A stretch of DNA of 64,000 bases from the NCBI GenBank assembly GCA_010093605.1, contig MU004185.1:1075334-1139333 (forward strand), given 5' to 3'. How positions within the stretch are numbered: position 1 is the first letter of the stretch; every line of letters starts with the position of its first letter. This document shows, one piece after another, positions 1-10,650 of the stretch. This DNA comes from Lophium mytilinum. Its lineage: Eukaryota; Ascomycota; Dothideomycetes; Mytilinidiales; Mytilinidiaceae. The position numbers and the translations under genes are program-made. Under the pieces are notes generated by a model that saw only the letters and a list, made by a program, of their open reading frames with translations, had not been told where the DNA came from and made no database searches.

Positions 1-2450
1 ATGGTGCGGAGCTCGAAGTTGGAGAACAGAGAAAGGAGAATAAAATGAGTATGCAAAGGATGCCGTGCGCACAGGATGTATCGCGCCTCGAAGCTTGGTA
101 AATGGCCCGACTTTGGTTTATCTTCTGAGACATGAGAGCTCTGTAGCAACAGTTGTAAGCTTTCTTTCTCATGGGAAAGCAGAATTGAAGGAAAACCAGT
201 TTTAAATGGGCAGATGGCAGCTGCATGGCTGCACTGTCAAAGCAAGGCCAAAATCCGGGCATGGCTCTGGAGGTGGGATTTTGTGTTCAAATAGGATCTT
301 GCAAGAAAATTATGTGGAGGTAGAGGTGAGATCAACAACCTCAGCTGAAGAATACGATGGTGCGAGCAGTGTGCAGCATCGTAAACAAAAAGGAGTGGTT
401 CATTATGTGAGCTGTAACGCGCAGACTCGTGCGGACTCATGGAAGCTTTCTGGGGAGAAAAGCCAAGAGTTTGATATCTGTTATGGTATTCTTCCTCGGG
501 GGAACCTCTTCGGTTGGCGTGTCAAAAACCTCTACGTCTTTGCCGAATGGGTGCGTTGTCAAATATGAGATGGAAGTCTAGAATGGATCTGTGGTCTGGT
601 TGGCGTGTTCAACACAAAGATGGGAAACGTGATATGTAGAGCTGGGGGAATGAAGTCTGGTGCCGAGAGCAAAGCATGGTGGAGAGGGAGGAAGAAGAGG
701 AGCAAATGTGATTGGCAACGACTTGTTTCGTGAGTGCTTAGGGGAGCAAAGAACACGAGAGCTATCACACGCCAAAGCTCGCTGACTCGCCCGATATGTA
801 CCTATCTTCTTAGATATGAAAGATCTTCGTCGGTGGCTGGACTTCTCTTTTCATGGGAAGAAGAGAGGCTGGATGGGTGGCATCAAAATAGCTCGAATAC
901 GAACATGATGGGGAGAACTTCGAAACCAACATGCTCAAGCTAAAGATGCATGGCTCTGATCTCAGTCGTGGTCTTCAAACAAAATTGCGTTGACGTCGAA
1001 TGTGGAGAGAAGGGGGAGGATCAACAAACACTAAGTTATAGGGAAATAATGGTGGAGTGGTGATGACATCTACATTAACTACGGAGCTGAAGAGGCAGTA
1101 CGTGAGAAGTCACGAGCTGATGGTTGCTTACTCACCTAACTTCCGTTCATCTTCTGAGTACAAAAGCTCTTACACCGCAGCTGGACTTCTGTCTTCAGTG
1201 CCAAAGAGGGAAGTGGGAGTTCGAAAAGATGTGACGAAGTCAGTCCATGGGAGGGGCTTTAAAACCACTCCCACGGAGAATACGATGGCTTGGTTGCTGT
1301 GTTCAAAGACCATATGGACACGACCTGATGCGGAGGGGAAGAGCGGAGAATCAACAACATTCACCATGACAGATTTATGGGCCGAAGACTATGACAGGAA
1401 CCTTTAGCGGCCATGGCGAGCTATATCATGGTTGAGAAAAAGCAGAGAATCATGGGAGCCGGGATCTTTGAAGGACTATTCTAGGGTACGTAGGGCATCG
1501 AGTCTGCTTACTTACTCTCCAATTCTCCATCCTCCAAGGTATAAAAGCTTCAAACTGCTCTCCGCTCCCTGAACCCTCTCTTCCTTCATGGGAAGAGACA
1601 ATGAAGGATAGAAAATTCTCTTCACCGCCTCCATGGATCTTGCTTAGACAGTGTCCGCAAGCATGCCATGGCTCTGTGTGGTGTATCAACAAGTCTTGGG
1701 GGGCGGAGACATGGCGCGGCGAAAATCGAGACGAGTGTAAGTGGTGATGACGAGCGGCAAGATACACAACAGCAGAGAAGTGTGAGGTTAGTAACTGAAG
1801 CACGTGAAGTATCACGCGTCTGCTTACTCATCTTCCCTTTTCCTTTCCCCCGGCGGTATAAAAGCTGCCTCGCCTACATCCTAGACTTCTTTCTTTCCTC
1901 ATGGGAATGGGGAAAGGGTTTCGAATGGATATGAGGTCATGATTGATGTGGCCTGTGGAAAATTCGAACCGTACCAAACAATGGCTCTGGCTCGGTCGCT
2001 CGGTTCAAAACACTATACTTCGTCGTTCATGTGGTGGTGGAGGAAGGGTTCAAAACCGGCTTAGCCACCACGCCATGGTGCGGCAGAGGAGGAGGTTCAC
2101 AAGCACCAGCCAAATTCTCGATGGATTTGGCTAAACTGATCATCTCGACCTTGCTATGGTCCTGGTCTGGTCGGTGTGTTCAAAAATATATGCTTCTATC
2201 CACCATGTGGAAGAGAGGGATCAACACTTCGATCAACACGGAAGCATGATTGAAGACTGCGGGTGGGAGCGGAGAAGTTCAATCAAAAGAGCAAGATTGC
2301 GATGTGGGGAGGCGGAGGCATCAACAACATCGCCGCAGATCCCAAATGGTGGACTTGTCGAAGTGGGAGGGAGATTGTTCTGTGGTGATGGCGAACATCC
2401 TTCTACCAGATCAGTGAGAACCGCCTTTTCAGTCCCATGAGACTTATCAT
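1..2450. repeat. Degenerate tandem array, unit about 320-380 bp
   Basis: A set of words recurs in order along this stretch: a C/T-rich run, a TATAAAAGC-like box, then a CATGGGAA(GA) word, and separately ATGGCTCTG and GTTCAAAA words. The TATA-like box is clearest at 1540-1548 and 1857-1865, with weaker forms near 128, 815 and 1160. CATGGGAA-like words lie near 171, 851, 1588 and 1898. The spacing fits a unit of roughly 320-380 bp. No long convincing ORF runs through it, and the array probably continues off the left edge. Its origin (promoter-bearing repeat, old element or satellite) cannot be told from this sequence. Confidence 0.6.
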
Positions 2451-3149
2451 ATACCTGTAGGTCTAGAGTAGTGTTTGTAGATGGGGATGCTTAGCATCAT
2501 CGTGGATTGCTGCGGAGAGAGGCCCGCGGTCCTCCGACTTCCATTCCAGGGTTTTTTCGAACTCGTTGTGATAGAGTTTGTCCAGCAGCGGCTCGGTGAT
2601 GGTCAAGTATTGTATTGTTTGATGAGTGAGGGAGGAAGTTAGCTACAACGGAAGAATAGATATACGGTATCGGGCTGAGTAAGCTAATAGGCAGGAACAG
2701 GCGCCACATCGTTGATCCAGTCTCCCTCCCACGCGAAGGTTTCCAGCGAAGTTTGATCTAGTCCTCCTCTCATCGCATTCGATCCATTCGACTGTTAGAT
2801 CCCTCCGTCAAACTCTCCTCTCCTGATGGAAGAGAGAGCCACGCCTTGAGTGAGAAGATATACACCCCTGGATTGGTGGGTCATGTGAATAGTAAACTTG
2901 CACGGGGTTCGCAGCAGGGGCGGGGGGCGTGGGGGGGTGGTTACACAGAAAGGAGGATCTCGCTAGCATCAAAACGTCTCATGATCGATCAATAATACAT
3001 TAATTCCCTTGTGAGATACATGCTAAGGTACTTTACTTTTCCACAGGAAAGGTTGAACCAAGTCTCTAACGCCTTGAACCAACTCCATACGCCAAACAAA
3101 TAGCAAACCTCCACTTACCAAACGATTACCCCTTCTCGACCCCCGCAAA
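2451..3149. other. Intergenic, no gene seen
   Basis: This lies between the tandem array and the 3' end of the oleate hydratase gene. I see no coherent coding frame. A short G-rich run sits near 2910-2940. The last 100 bases are probably the 3' UTR of the neighbouring minus-strand gene. Confidence 0.5.
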
Positions 3150-4796
3150 CTAAGTCATCATCTTCGCCATCGCCTCCGACAGCACCCCCAAATGCCTCTC
3201 CCCCCTAAACACCCCCTTCGGCATCTTCTCCTTCCCCAACCCCATCAACTCCGCCACGGCCATCTGCGCACCCCTCACACTATACTCCACCGTAAACACC
3301 GTATCCTCCTCAATCTCCACAAACTGGCCCACACACCCCAAATTCGTGCTCTCCTCCGGCACCACCTTCGGCCGATCCCCGGCCTCCCGTGTCAAAAACT
3401 GGCTCGTGATATACGGCATCACACACGGCTTGACAATCGCCTGCTCCAAGATCGGATGCAGCGGGAAATGCAGATGCCCAAGTAGCTCTGTGAGGATCTC
3501 GAGCCCGGTACACTCGCTCATCTTCTTAGGGACGTAGTTGCCGAGCGCGGTGGGGAAGAGGCCGTAACCCCACAGCACGAAGGTGTCGCGTGGCTGGTCG
3601 AGGAAGTGGGGCTGGTGCGGGACGACGATGGAGAGCAGCCAGTTGCTGTCTTTGAACGTCATGAGCGCGCCGGTGCCGGGCTCGTTGTGCGTGAGGCCGG
3701 TGATGCGGGTGAGGAGTTCGGGGTTGGAGAGGGTGATGGTGAAGGATTCCCAGAGGGATTCGTTGATGCGCGTGCTGAAGACGGAGGGGTTGCCAAGGGA
3801 GGGGTTCTTTGCGGCGAGTTTTGTCCAGAGCTCCCAGGAGCCGTCTTGGAGCTCGTCTTCGAGGATGGGGTCGGGGGCGGCGTTGTTGGTGCCAATGGAG
3901 GCGTTGGAGGTCATGCTGCCGAGGGTCACGATGACGATGTCGGCGGGGTCGAGCTGTGCGGTCATGGGCGTGCCGTTGGAGAGCATGTGGATTTCGTCGA
4001 CGGTGGTGGGGATGCCGGTGATGAAGTCGATGTCGGTGACCTTTGTGTTGAAGCGGAAGTCAACACCTTGCGTTTTTAGATACTTGATGATAGGCTTGAT
4101 AATGCTATCGTATTGGTTGTACGGCGTTCGATCTACACCAGCGAGGGTGTTGATGCGTGGGAATTCGTGTAAGAAGCGGTGGAGGTAGCGGCGGAACTCG
4201 ACGGCGCTGTGCCAGGGCTGGAAGGCGAACATGGTTGCCCACATGTACCAGAACTTTGTGGTGAAGAAGGCTTGTGGGAAGCACTCGTCGATGCGTTTCT
4301 TGCCTAGGCTAGCCTCGCTTTCAAGCGTGATTCTGATCATGTCGAGGCGCTCGGTGGGACTTAGCCCCATTCTCCGGGTGTCAACGATTTCGACCTCGTC
4401 TTTACCACTAGCGAGGAGGCGGGCCTTGGAGTTGGTTTTGTTCTCTGGCACGGCGTTGAAGTCTTTGATTTCTTGGAGTAATGTCTTCTCTGGGTTCGTG
4501 AGAGAGGGGATGCGACTCAATAGCTCGTATGTGCAGAGATAGCTGAAGTTGAGCATTCGCCCACCACGGAGGACATAGCCCTCCTTGGCATTGCCGGATC
4601 CGTCCATTGATCCACCAAAGACGGGGAGTGACTCGAGGATGTGGATATTTTTAGGAGGCACCTTGGCATCCTGGATCAAATGAACGGCAGCAGCTAGCGA
4701 TCCAATGCCACCGCCGACGAGGTATGCCTGAGTCTCCTCTGGGTTACGATGGGATTGCTCCCCAGCCTGGCGACCCTTTTTGAAGAAGTGCGGCAT
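3150..4796 (-). CDS. Oleate hydratase (MCRA family), FAD-dependent
   Basis: Intronless 548-residue protein of the oleate hydratase / myosin-cross-reactive antigen family, which adds water to the cis-9 double bond of unsaturated fatty acids to give 10-hydroxy acids and needs FAD as a structural cofactor. Seen in the sequence: the dinucleotide-binding motif GGGIGS at residues 28-33, GGSMDG at 61-66, RGGR at 77-80, and the family blocks FWYMWATMFAFQPWHSAVE and YNQYDSIIKPII. The position after RGGR holds Met81, where the bacterial enzymes I remember have the catalytic Glu of RGGREM. No signal peptide is visible, so a cytosolic or membrane-peripheral location is likely. Bacterial members are usually a little longer. 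The family is best known from bacteria and its presence in fungi is patchy, so an old transfer is possible. The start is the first in-frame ATG. Confidence 0.93.
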   Translation of the reverse strand: MPHFFKKGRQAGEQSHRNPEETQAYLVGGGIGSLAAAVHLIQDAKVPPKNIHILESLPVFGGSMDGSGNAKEGYVLRGGRMLNFSYLCTYELLSRIPSLTNPEKTLLQEIKDFNAVPENKTNSKARLLASGKDEVEIVDTRRMGLSPTERLDMIRITLESEASLGKKRIDECFPQAFFTTKFWYMWATMFAFQPWHSAVEFRRYLHRFLHEFPRINTLAGVDRTPYNQYDSIIKPIIKYLKTQGVDFRFNTKVTDIDFITGIPTTVDEIHMLSNGTPMTAQLDPADIVIVTLGSMTSNASIGTNNAAPDPILEDELQDGSWELWTKLAAKNPSLGNPSVFSTRINESLWESFTITLSNPELLTRITGLTHNEPGTGALMTFKDSNWLLSIVVPHQPHFLDQPRDTFVLWGYGLFPTALGNYVPKKMSECTGLEILTELLGHLHFPLHPILEQAIVKPCVMPYITSQFLTREAGDRPKVVPEESTNLGCVGQFVEIEEDTVFTVEYSVRGAQMAVAELMGLGKEKMPKGVFRGERHLGVLSEAMAKMMT

Positions 4797-5808
4797 TTTG
4801 ATGTTGTATTTTTGGTTTTATTTTGATGACTGATATTCTGAAACTGAGTGTGATAGAAATTCGACTTACTACAACTGAAGGGTACAGCAGCTATATACCT
4901 ACCTGTACTGTCATCGGAGCACTCATACGACAAGTACACGGCCTCATGCAGGATTTGAGCTGGTCATGCCATCACCATTCTATCTAGAAACTTCCCAATG
5001 GGCAAGGCACATCGTGATGCGGACCACCATGAAAGCGGAGTCGGTAGGAACGGTGTGTCACATGTGGGCGCCGAGGGCCAGTAGAACGATCACATCAGAT
5101 CGTATTGAGTACGTCAGCGGCCTCGGCAAGCCTTTGAGGGTTGTTTTTGGTCAGGCCATTCCTAGGTATTGAGCTCGATGGGTTTTGACTGGGTGAGGAG
5201 AATGTGCTCTTGAATAGCACTCAGGGAGATGATCTGAAACCTAGCCTTTGATGAACTGCGTGTGATCAAACACCTTCGAGCAGAACCGACGAATGTCCGT
5301 TGCCGAGACGGCGGGACTTCTTATGGAAGCTGTCAGAAGAAAGGGTTGAGATCTCGTGAGATGGTGGCGTTCCGAACCGAGGACAAACTACTGTATTCTT
5401 CTACTAACGCCATCCGGTCATCAATCGGTCGTGTCACGATGAAAACCGAAAAGATGCTTGCATCCGAGGCTTCATCAATTGGAGTGAGAAGAGGGATCAT
5501 GTGAAGGCCGAATGTACGATAGAAAAGGTCAGGCAACTTAGTGCGAAGCAGAAATGTCCACAACCGCTGTTCTCCATACCTTTGAAAATCGTCAAATGGT
5601 GTATCATTCCTAAACTCTACCAAGCAAAAGATTTTGGGACAATGCCCTTCCATGCCGAACCGTCTAAAAAGCCAACTCTTCCGCCTGTGAAACGCCGTGT
5701 GCTACGCATATATGCATAAGTCCTAGTAGGCCCTCTACATCCGACAGACATGCCATCGTAAAGACCCTCAAAAAAGTGATCAAACATTTCGCCGATGGCA
5801 CTTCTGCT
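4797..5808. other. Intergenic between oleate hydratase and cystathionine gamma-lyase
   Basis: About 1 kb upstream of the oleate hydratase start. Apart from the short open frame at 5333-5653 (listed separately) I see no coding signal. Confidence 0.4.
5333..5653 (-). CDS. Possible small hypothetical protein or gene remnant
   Basis: An ATG-started frame of 106 codons with ordinary codon choice and protein-like composition (for example GEQRLWTFLLRTKLPDLFY). The frame stays open for about 15 codons upstream of the ATG, so it could equally be one exon of a larger or decayed gene. I do not recognise the sequence and see no domain. It lies in the spacer between two well-supported minus-strand genes. 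It may be a chance ORF. Confidence 0.3.
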   Translation of the reverse strand: MEGHCPKIFCLVEFRNDTPFDDFQRYGEQRLWTFLLRTKLPDLFYRTFGLHMIPLLTPIDEASDASIFSVFIVTRPIDDRMALVEEYSSLSSVRNATISRDLNPFF

Positions 5809-7174
5809 CTATGCGGAGTCGCCATTCACGCCATTCTTAACGATACCGCCAACCACAGCCTTCTCCAGCGCCTGCAACACATCCGTCCTCAGGTCGTCCT
5901 TGTCTTCAATTCCGCAACTGACTCGGACGAGATCGTCGAACACACCTGCAGCCTCGCGTTGCTCGCGCGGAATGCCTCCATGCGTCATCGCGCTCGGCAC
6001 CTCGACAAGACTCTCCACGCCGCCTAAGCTCTCAGCCAGCGTGAAGATCTTGGTGTGCTGGCAGAACCGCTCCGCAGCTTCGTGACCGCCACGGATGCGG
6101 AAGCTGAGCATACCACCGCCCATACCATCCCTGTGCTGTTTCAGTGCAATAGCGCGGTGCCTATGAGACGCAAGACCTGGGTAATTGACCGCCAGAACAT
6201 GCGGCGAGGCTTCCAGCGCCAGTGCCACAGCCGTAGCATTCGTAGTGGCCTCGCGGGCACGAAGATGCAGCGTCTTGAGCCCACGATGCGCGAGCCACGC
6301 ATCGAACGCAGATGGGACGGCACCAATCGCGTTCTGCAAGAACGACAGCTTTTCAAACAGCTCGGGCGAGTTGAAGGCCGCAACGCCCATGACAACGTCC
6401 GAGTGCCCGTTTATGTATTTTGTGACCGAGTGCACGACGATGTCCGCGCCGTGGTCTAGCGGGTTCTGCACGTATGGCGAGAGGAATGTGTTGTCTACCA
6501 CCACGAGTATACCATGCTGGTGGGCGACGCTGGCGACGGCGCGGATGTCGACGAGGGAGAGGGTGGGGTTGGAGGGGGTTTCGATCCATATGAGTTTTGT
6601 GGTGGGGCGGATGAGCTCTGCGATGTCGAGTTCGAGCGAGGGGGAGAAGGTGACTTGCACGCCGTGCGCGAGGGCGACTTTGGTGAAGTAGCGGTGCGTG
6701 CCGCCGTACACGTCTGAGACGGACACGACATGGGAGCCGCCGGCGAGGGATTGAAGGATGTTGGCGGTGGCTGCGGAGCCAGAGGAGAAGGCGAGGGCGT
6801 AGCGGGCGTGCTCGAGAGCGGCGACAGCTTTTTCAAAGTTGTCGCTATATGAATGTTAGCCTTCTGCTTCTCGTGGAGAAGAATTGAGGCTTGAGGATTG
6901 GTATGCGCCTACCGATTCGGATTCGAGCTCCTGCTGTACTCGTATTGTCCCACTGGTTTTCCGACTGCGGTTTGCGCAAAGGTGGTGGAGAGCGATATCT
7001 GGAATTGCGTCAGCATTTATCTTCCTTTGACCAAAATTGTAAACCTACAGCTTCAATCACTGCTCCCGTCACCGGATCATGAGGCGATCCGGCATGTACA
7101 GCCAATGTGCCAAATCCATGGACTGGAGATGCTGGCCGCGGGGGCGTGTCGATGGGGTGCTCTGGGTGCGTCAT
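5809..7174 (-). CDS. CYS3: Cystathionine gamma-lyase (PLP-dependent)
   Basis: Three exons: 7174-7049, 6998-6913 and 6844-5809, giving 415 residues. The enzyme cleaves cystathionine to cysteine, 2-oxobutyrate and ammonia in reverse transsulfuration in the cytosol. The start ATG (7172-7174) opens with MTHPEHPIDTPPRP, followed by FGTLAVHAGSPHDP, typical of the family N-terminus. The second exon carries YEYSRSSNPNR, the third SSGSAATANILQSL (PLP phosphate site) and SDVYGGTHRYF. The PLP lysine is in HSVTKYINGH, about residue 213, and SLGGVESL lies near the C-terminus. Cystathionine gamma-synthase and related Cys/Met enzymes share the fold. The SRSSNPNR block and the compact length favour the lyase, but substrate choice is inferred. 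Confidence 0.92.
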
Positions 7175-8182
7175 CTTTTCCAAGACGGAATGTGTAGATT
7201 TATAAAGTGAGTAGAGAACAGAGAGACCTTCAGCAGTCTGATCTATGGGGAGGCGAGGGCGTAAAAGGTATTGACCGGGACGGAGCTGCGTTTGTGTTCC
7301 TTAGAAATTCGTCCAGGCACAGCGACAATTAAATTGGGCAGTCACGGACAAAGACGGTCTTATATTGTTAAGGAGAGCGATGGCGCAATCGATTATGGCA
7401 CAATCAGCGGCGGGAAAGTGAGTTCAGAACAACAGGAGTCATCTTCACGCCCTTTATACGGTCTTTGGGTTAGGATTAGGGTTGGCGATATGGAATATGT
7501 CATGCCGTAAACACTGAATGATTAATGCCGTGGTTGGCTCTGGAAGGTGTTTCCAAGCGTGGCGATCTGTAAGCATCCGAGCTGCTTGCCCGTGAGTGTC
7601 GATGGTGTCATCGCAGCCCAGCTCCGCTTTTAGCCGAATATCTCTTGGCGAGGCTTACGATTTGGAAACATCTGTGCTACTTCGACCGTAGCTGTTGAGT
7701 AATAGTCGTATGATTCCAGAGTCTTGTGTGGTCCTAGTCCATCGGCTTCACGTAAAAGCCAGACACCAACCCCGCAAAGTCCGAATAAGGCAGGAGTGTA
7801 TATTGATATTATGATATTATGAGCAACTACGCTCTCCTACCCTCGTATATCTTTTCCCTAGAGAGGCGACTATACCGAGTTATCTCGCTTAGAGACAATA
7901 ATCCAGCGCCACATCTAAATCATGAACCAACCAGCTTCCTGCGCCATAAACCGTCAAACCCCAAAGGAGGAGGCACTGTGCCGTCGAGACTTCAAATAAC
8001 AGAACATGCTCAAAGACCGCAGAGAACAAAAACTCCTTCCATGACACGCAAGATGATGCCTCGTTGCCCGGCAAACGCTTCAATCCAGCCCATAAATCCC
8101 CAAAAACGTCGCTCCTGGTATCAAGATTCGTGTCCTATCCTTTATGCATTTCGTGACCCCTTGTATGTGTAGGTGAAGTTGT
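7175..8182. other. Intergenic, no gene seen
   Basis: This is the promoter side of the cystathionine gamma-lyase gene and the 3' side of the next minus-strand gene. I see no coherent frame. The region 7800-8180 is moderately A/T-rich. Confidence 0.45.
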
Positions 8183-9829
8183 TCAGACCCTCACAGGAGC
8201 GGCCGACCATCTCAGACGCCTCAGTCCCATCCCAGTGCCCCTCATTCCAGACGCAGCCTCTCGACCACAGCGGCCCGCGTCAGCGCCAACACTGCCCAGT
8301 TGCCCCACAGCCTCCGCGTGCCCGGCTTCACGACCGACGACGTAACCGGCTGAGAAGCTGATGGCACTGACAAGCACGACGACGCCCGCACTCACGACCC
8401 ACGTGAGGAGAGTCGGGCTGATTTCGTCCATCATTGGACCTGTCTTGCGGGCTTTCTTGACGGCGCGGCGGTCTTTACTGCTGCTTCGGGTGCCGGATGG
8501 CGGTGTAGCTTTACGTTTGTATTTATCGATGTTCGAGTCGCGACTGGGAGAAGATGCTGAGGATGATTGCGCCGATTTGGCCGGTTCTCCACCCATGGCC
8601 ACAGATTCGGAGACTAGGCGGAGTGAAGATGGATCAACCCGAGCACCACGGGCAATCCGATCTACAGATGGCTGGCCGGGCTTAGGTAGGCCGCGAACGG
8701 CCGCTGCAGCAGAGAGAAGGGTAGACAGGCTGGCGCGAAGAGCAGCGTCATGGTCCGCTTGGTGGGATGGCGAGATAACATTGTACGGAGTATGCTGGGG
8801 AGAGGAATAAGCATTGCGATGAGGAGTAGGCCGGGCGGGAGCCCTAGACTGCGAGAAGTAGGTAGTAGCAGCCTCGGGCCTAGTAGTTTGGGTGGTTGGT
8901 GGGTGCGAGAAGGCATTGGGCTGAGGGGTGAACCGTGATGCCCCCGTAGCCCGTGGATAGTTCACAGCCGTCGAGTTCTCATCGTCATCCTCATCCTCAT
9001 CATCTCCTTCCCGTTCTGAGAAGTCTGAGGACGTAGTCGAAAACACGGCCCGAGTGGAGCGGCGTACTTCCTGGTGCTGGTGGAGAGGCGAAGGACGGAT
9101 GGCCTCGTTCGACGAACTCATAACCCGGTCAGACTCGCTCTCGCTCTCGTCGTACTCCTCCTGGCTGCTTCCGCCGCCTGAAGCATGGTATACACCCCCC
9201 AGGCGCAGCGGGTTGGCGCCGTGGGACCGTCGACGCCAACGAGCATTCGAATCGTGGCGGACGCGGAGGCCAGTGGTAATGATCTCATCTGCGGCAGAAG
9301 ACAGGGAGGACGAGGAGGGCTGGGAAGTGACTTCTATCCAAGATTCTGAGGAGAGGGTTAGCGTGTGCTTTCGGGCCTAAAGGGGGTTTATCGAACGGCG
9401 AATAGGTTTATAAGCGCCGCAGTTTCGGCACATGTATTGACATTACAGTACAAGAGAGCACTCACCCTCTGATCTCTGACGGGGACCCAACGGGTGAGCA
9501 GCCTGTATAGACCTCAGCGTCTGGTTCGGAGGCGGGCCTTGCTCCGTCCCCGCGTCCCGCAACGGGCGCTGGTGGTTGGGGTCCTGGTTCTGCATGATAT
9601 AGTCCCCTTTCTCACTGCTCCCAGGTATAGACCCGTCGGCGCTCTCGAGCGATGAATAAAGGTAGTTGACGTCGCGTGGTGGAGGAGAGCAAGCGTTGTG
9701 TTTGCCCAGGAGTAGCGGATTGATGCCGTAATACGTGGTTGGGGACGATGTAGGCGGAGGCCGAAGTCGGTTCTTTGTCCCTCGCGTAGTAGAGAGAGAG
9801 TAGAGAGAGATGTAGTAGTTGCGCAGACG
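8183..9829 (-). CDS. Serine-rich single-pass membrane protein, unknown function (5' exon unresolved)
   Basis: Two exons are clear: 9829-9466 and 9345-8183, joined through a GTGAGT donor and a CTCCTCAG acceptor. The first begins at a TTTCAG acceptor and reads RLRNYYISLYSLSTTRG, then PTTYYGINPLLLGKHN. Because an acceptor precedes it and no ATG is in frame, at least one more 5' exon must lie upstream, probably within 9850-10200. The protein is rich in Ser/Pro, with an acidic run (EGDDEDEDDDEN), a basic run before the membrane (SKDRRAVKKARK), and one hydrophobic segment, LLTWVVSAGVVVLVSAIS, about 60 residues from the C-terminus. This suggests a tail-proximal membrane anchor with a long cytosolic or nucleoplasmic N-terminal region. 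I do not recognise the family and assign no function. Confidence 0.7.
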
Positions 9830-10199
9830 CTGAAACGGCAGAGCAGAGTGCGTACAGATGGTACAGCGTGCTCGGCGTGAGACTTGCGGTCAGCCGTGCC
9901 AGTGCCTGCGTGGCTTCGGCGCTGGTCGAGGGAGGCTGCGCTGAGAGGTCGTCTCGTCCCGCACCCAGATTGTCGATACCAGACCTGCCTTAACACGGCC
10001 TAGGCGTGATGCTGGCGCGCAATGACGTGGAGCATGCTGGCATCGCACCAACTTAGTATCTTCATGTGAAGCGGACGTAACTATATTCATCTTCATCAGA
10101 GTCTTCAACTTCATGTCCGCCTTCATATTCGCCTACTTCGACACCCCCCACACCCTGGAAGACACGGCTGGCTGGTCGGCTGGCTCGCATTCGGCAGAT
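9830..10199 (-). other. Region likely holding the missing 5' exon of the membrane protein gene
   Basis: The exon starting at 9829 needs an upstream ATG exon. A candidate frame from about 10194 down to 10068 on the minus strand encodes an acidic stretch (HEVEDSDEDEYSYV) before a stop, and another open frame covers 10126-9890. Neither can be joined with confidence by eye. Confidence 0.3.
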
Positions 10200-10625
10200 T
10201 CACTGCTGCACAAGGTCACATTGGCCCTGCAGTATCTCCACGTGCACCCCGGCATCCCCCATGATCTGCCTCACCTCGCGCCCAATTAAGCCAGTTATTG
10301 GGTCCTCGAGGGCGACGCGTGCCTTGTCTCGGACGCCATCTACCAAAGTACCTCTAGGCGCGAGCGTATGATGCTTAGCATTCTGCACAGCCGCGTAAAT
10401 AGGCACCACTTCTATAAGAGTATAACCGGAGCATCCAACTGCGAAATGCGAATGAAGCCACCAATCGAGAACAAACGCTGAAACTTGTTGAAAGCGAATA
10501 TCACGTGACTTTAACGCTCTATCAAACTCCCTGTACCAAGCTCGCCTTCCATCAGGCCATGCCACTTCAAATCCATACCTACCCGTTATATGCATAATGA
10601 TTGCCTTTCTGCGGGCTTTGTTCAA
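10200..10625 (-). CDS. Hypothetical protein fragment downstream of the HET gene
   Basis: An ATG-started frame of 141 codons, ending 25 bases from the HET stop codon and on the same strand. The translated sequence looks like protein (AWPDGRRAWYREFDRAL, VSAFVLDWWLHSHFAVG) but I recognise no family. It could be a small gene, a remnant of a larger one, or a 3' exon group once linked to the HET gene. No signal peptide or clear membrane segment is present. Confidence 0.4.
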   Translation of the reverse strand: MNKARRKAIIMHITGRYGFEVAWPDGRRAWYREFDRALKSRDIRFQQVSAFVLDWWLHSHFAVGCSGYTLIEVVPIYAAVQNAKHHTLAPRGTLVDGVRDKARVALEDPITGLIGREVRQIMGDAGVHVEILQGQCDLVQQ

Positions 10626-10650
10626 TATTGCACATCTACTTGATGCTATG

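Noticed and set aside
3583-4188. 201-codon plus-strand frame opposite the oleate hydratase
   Set aside because: It is antisense to a well-supported coding exon and has no conserved blocks.
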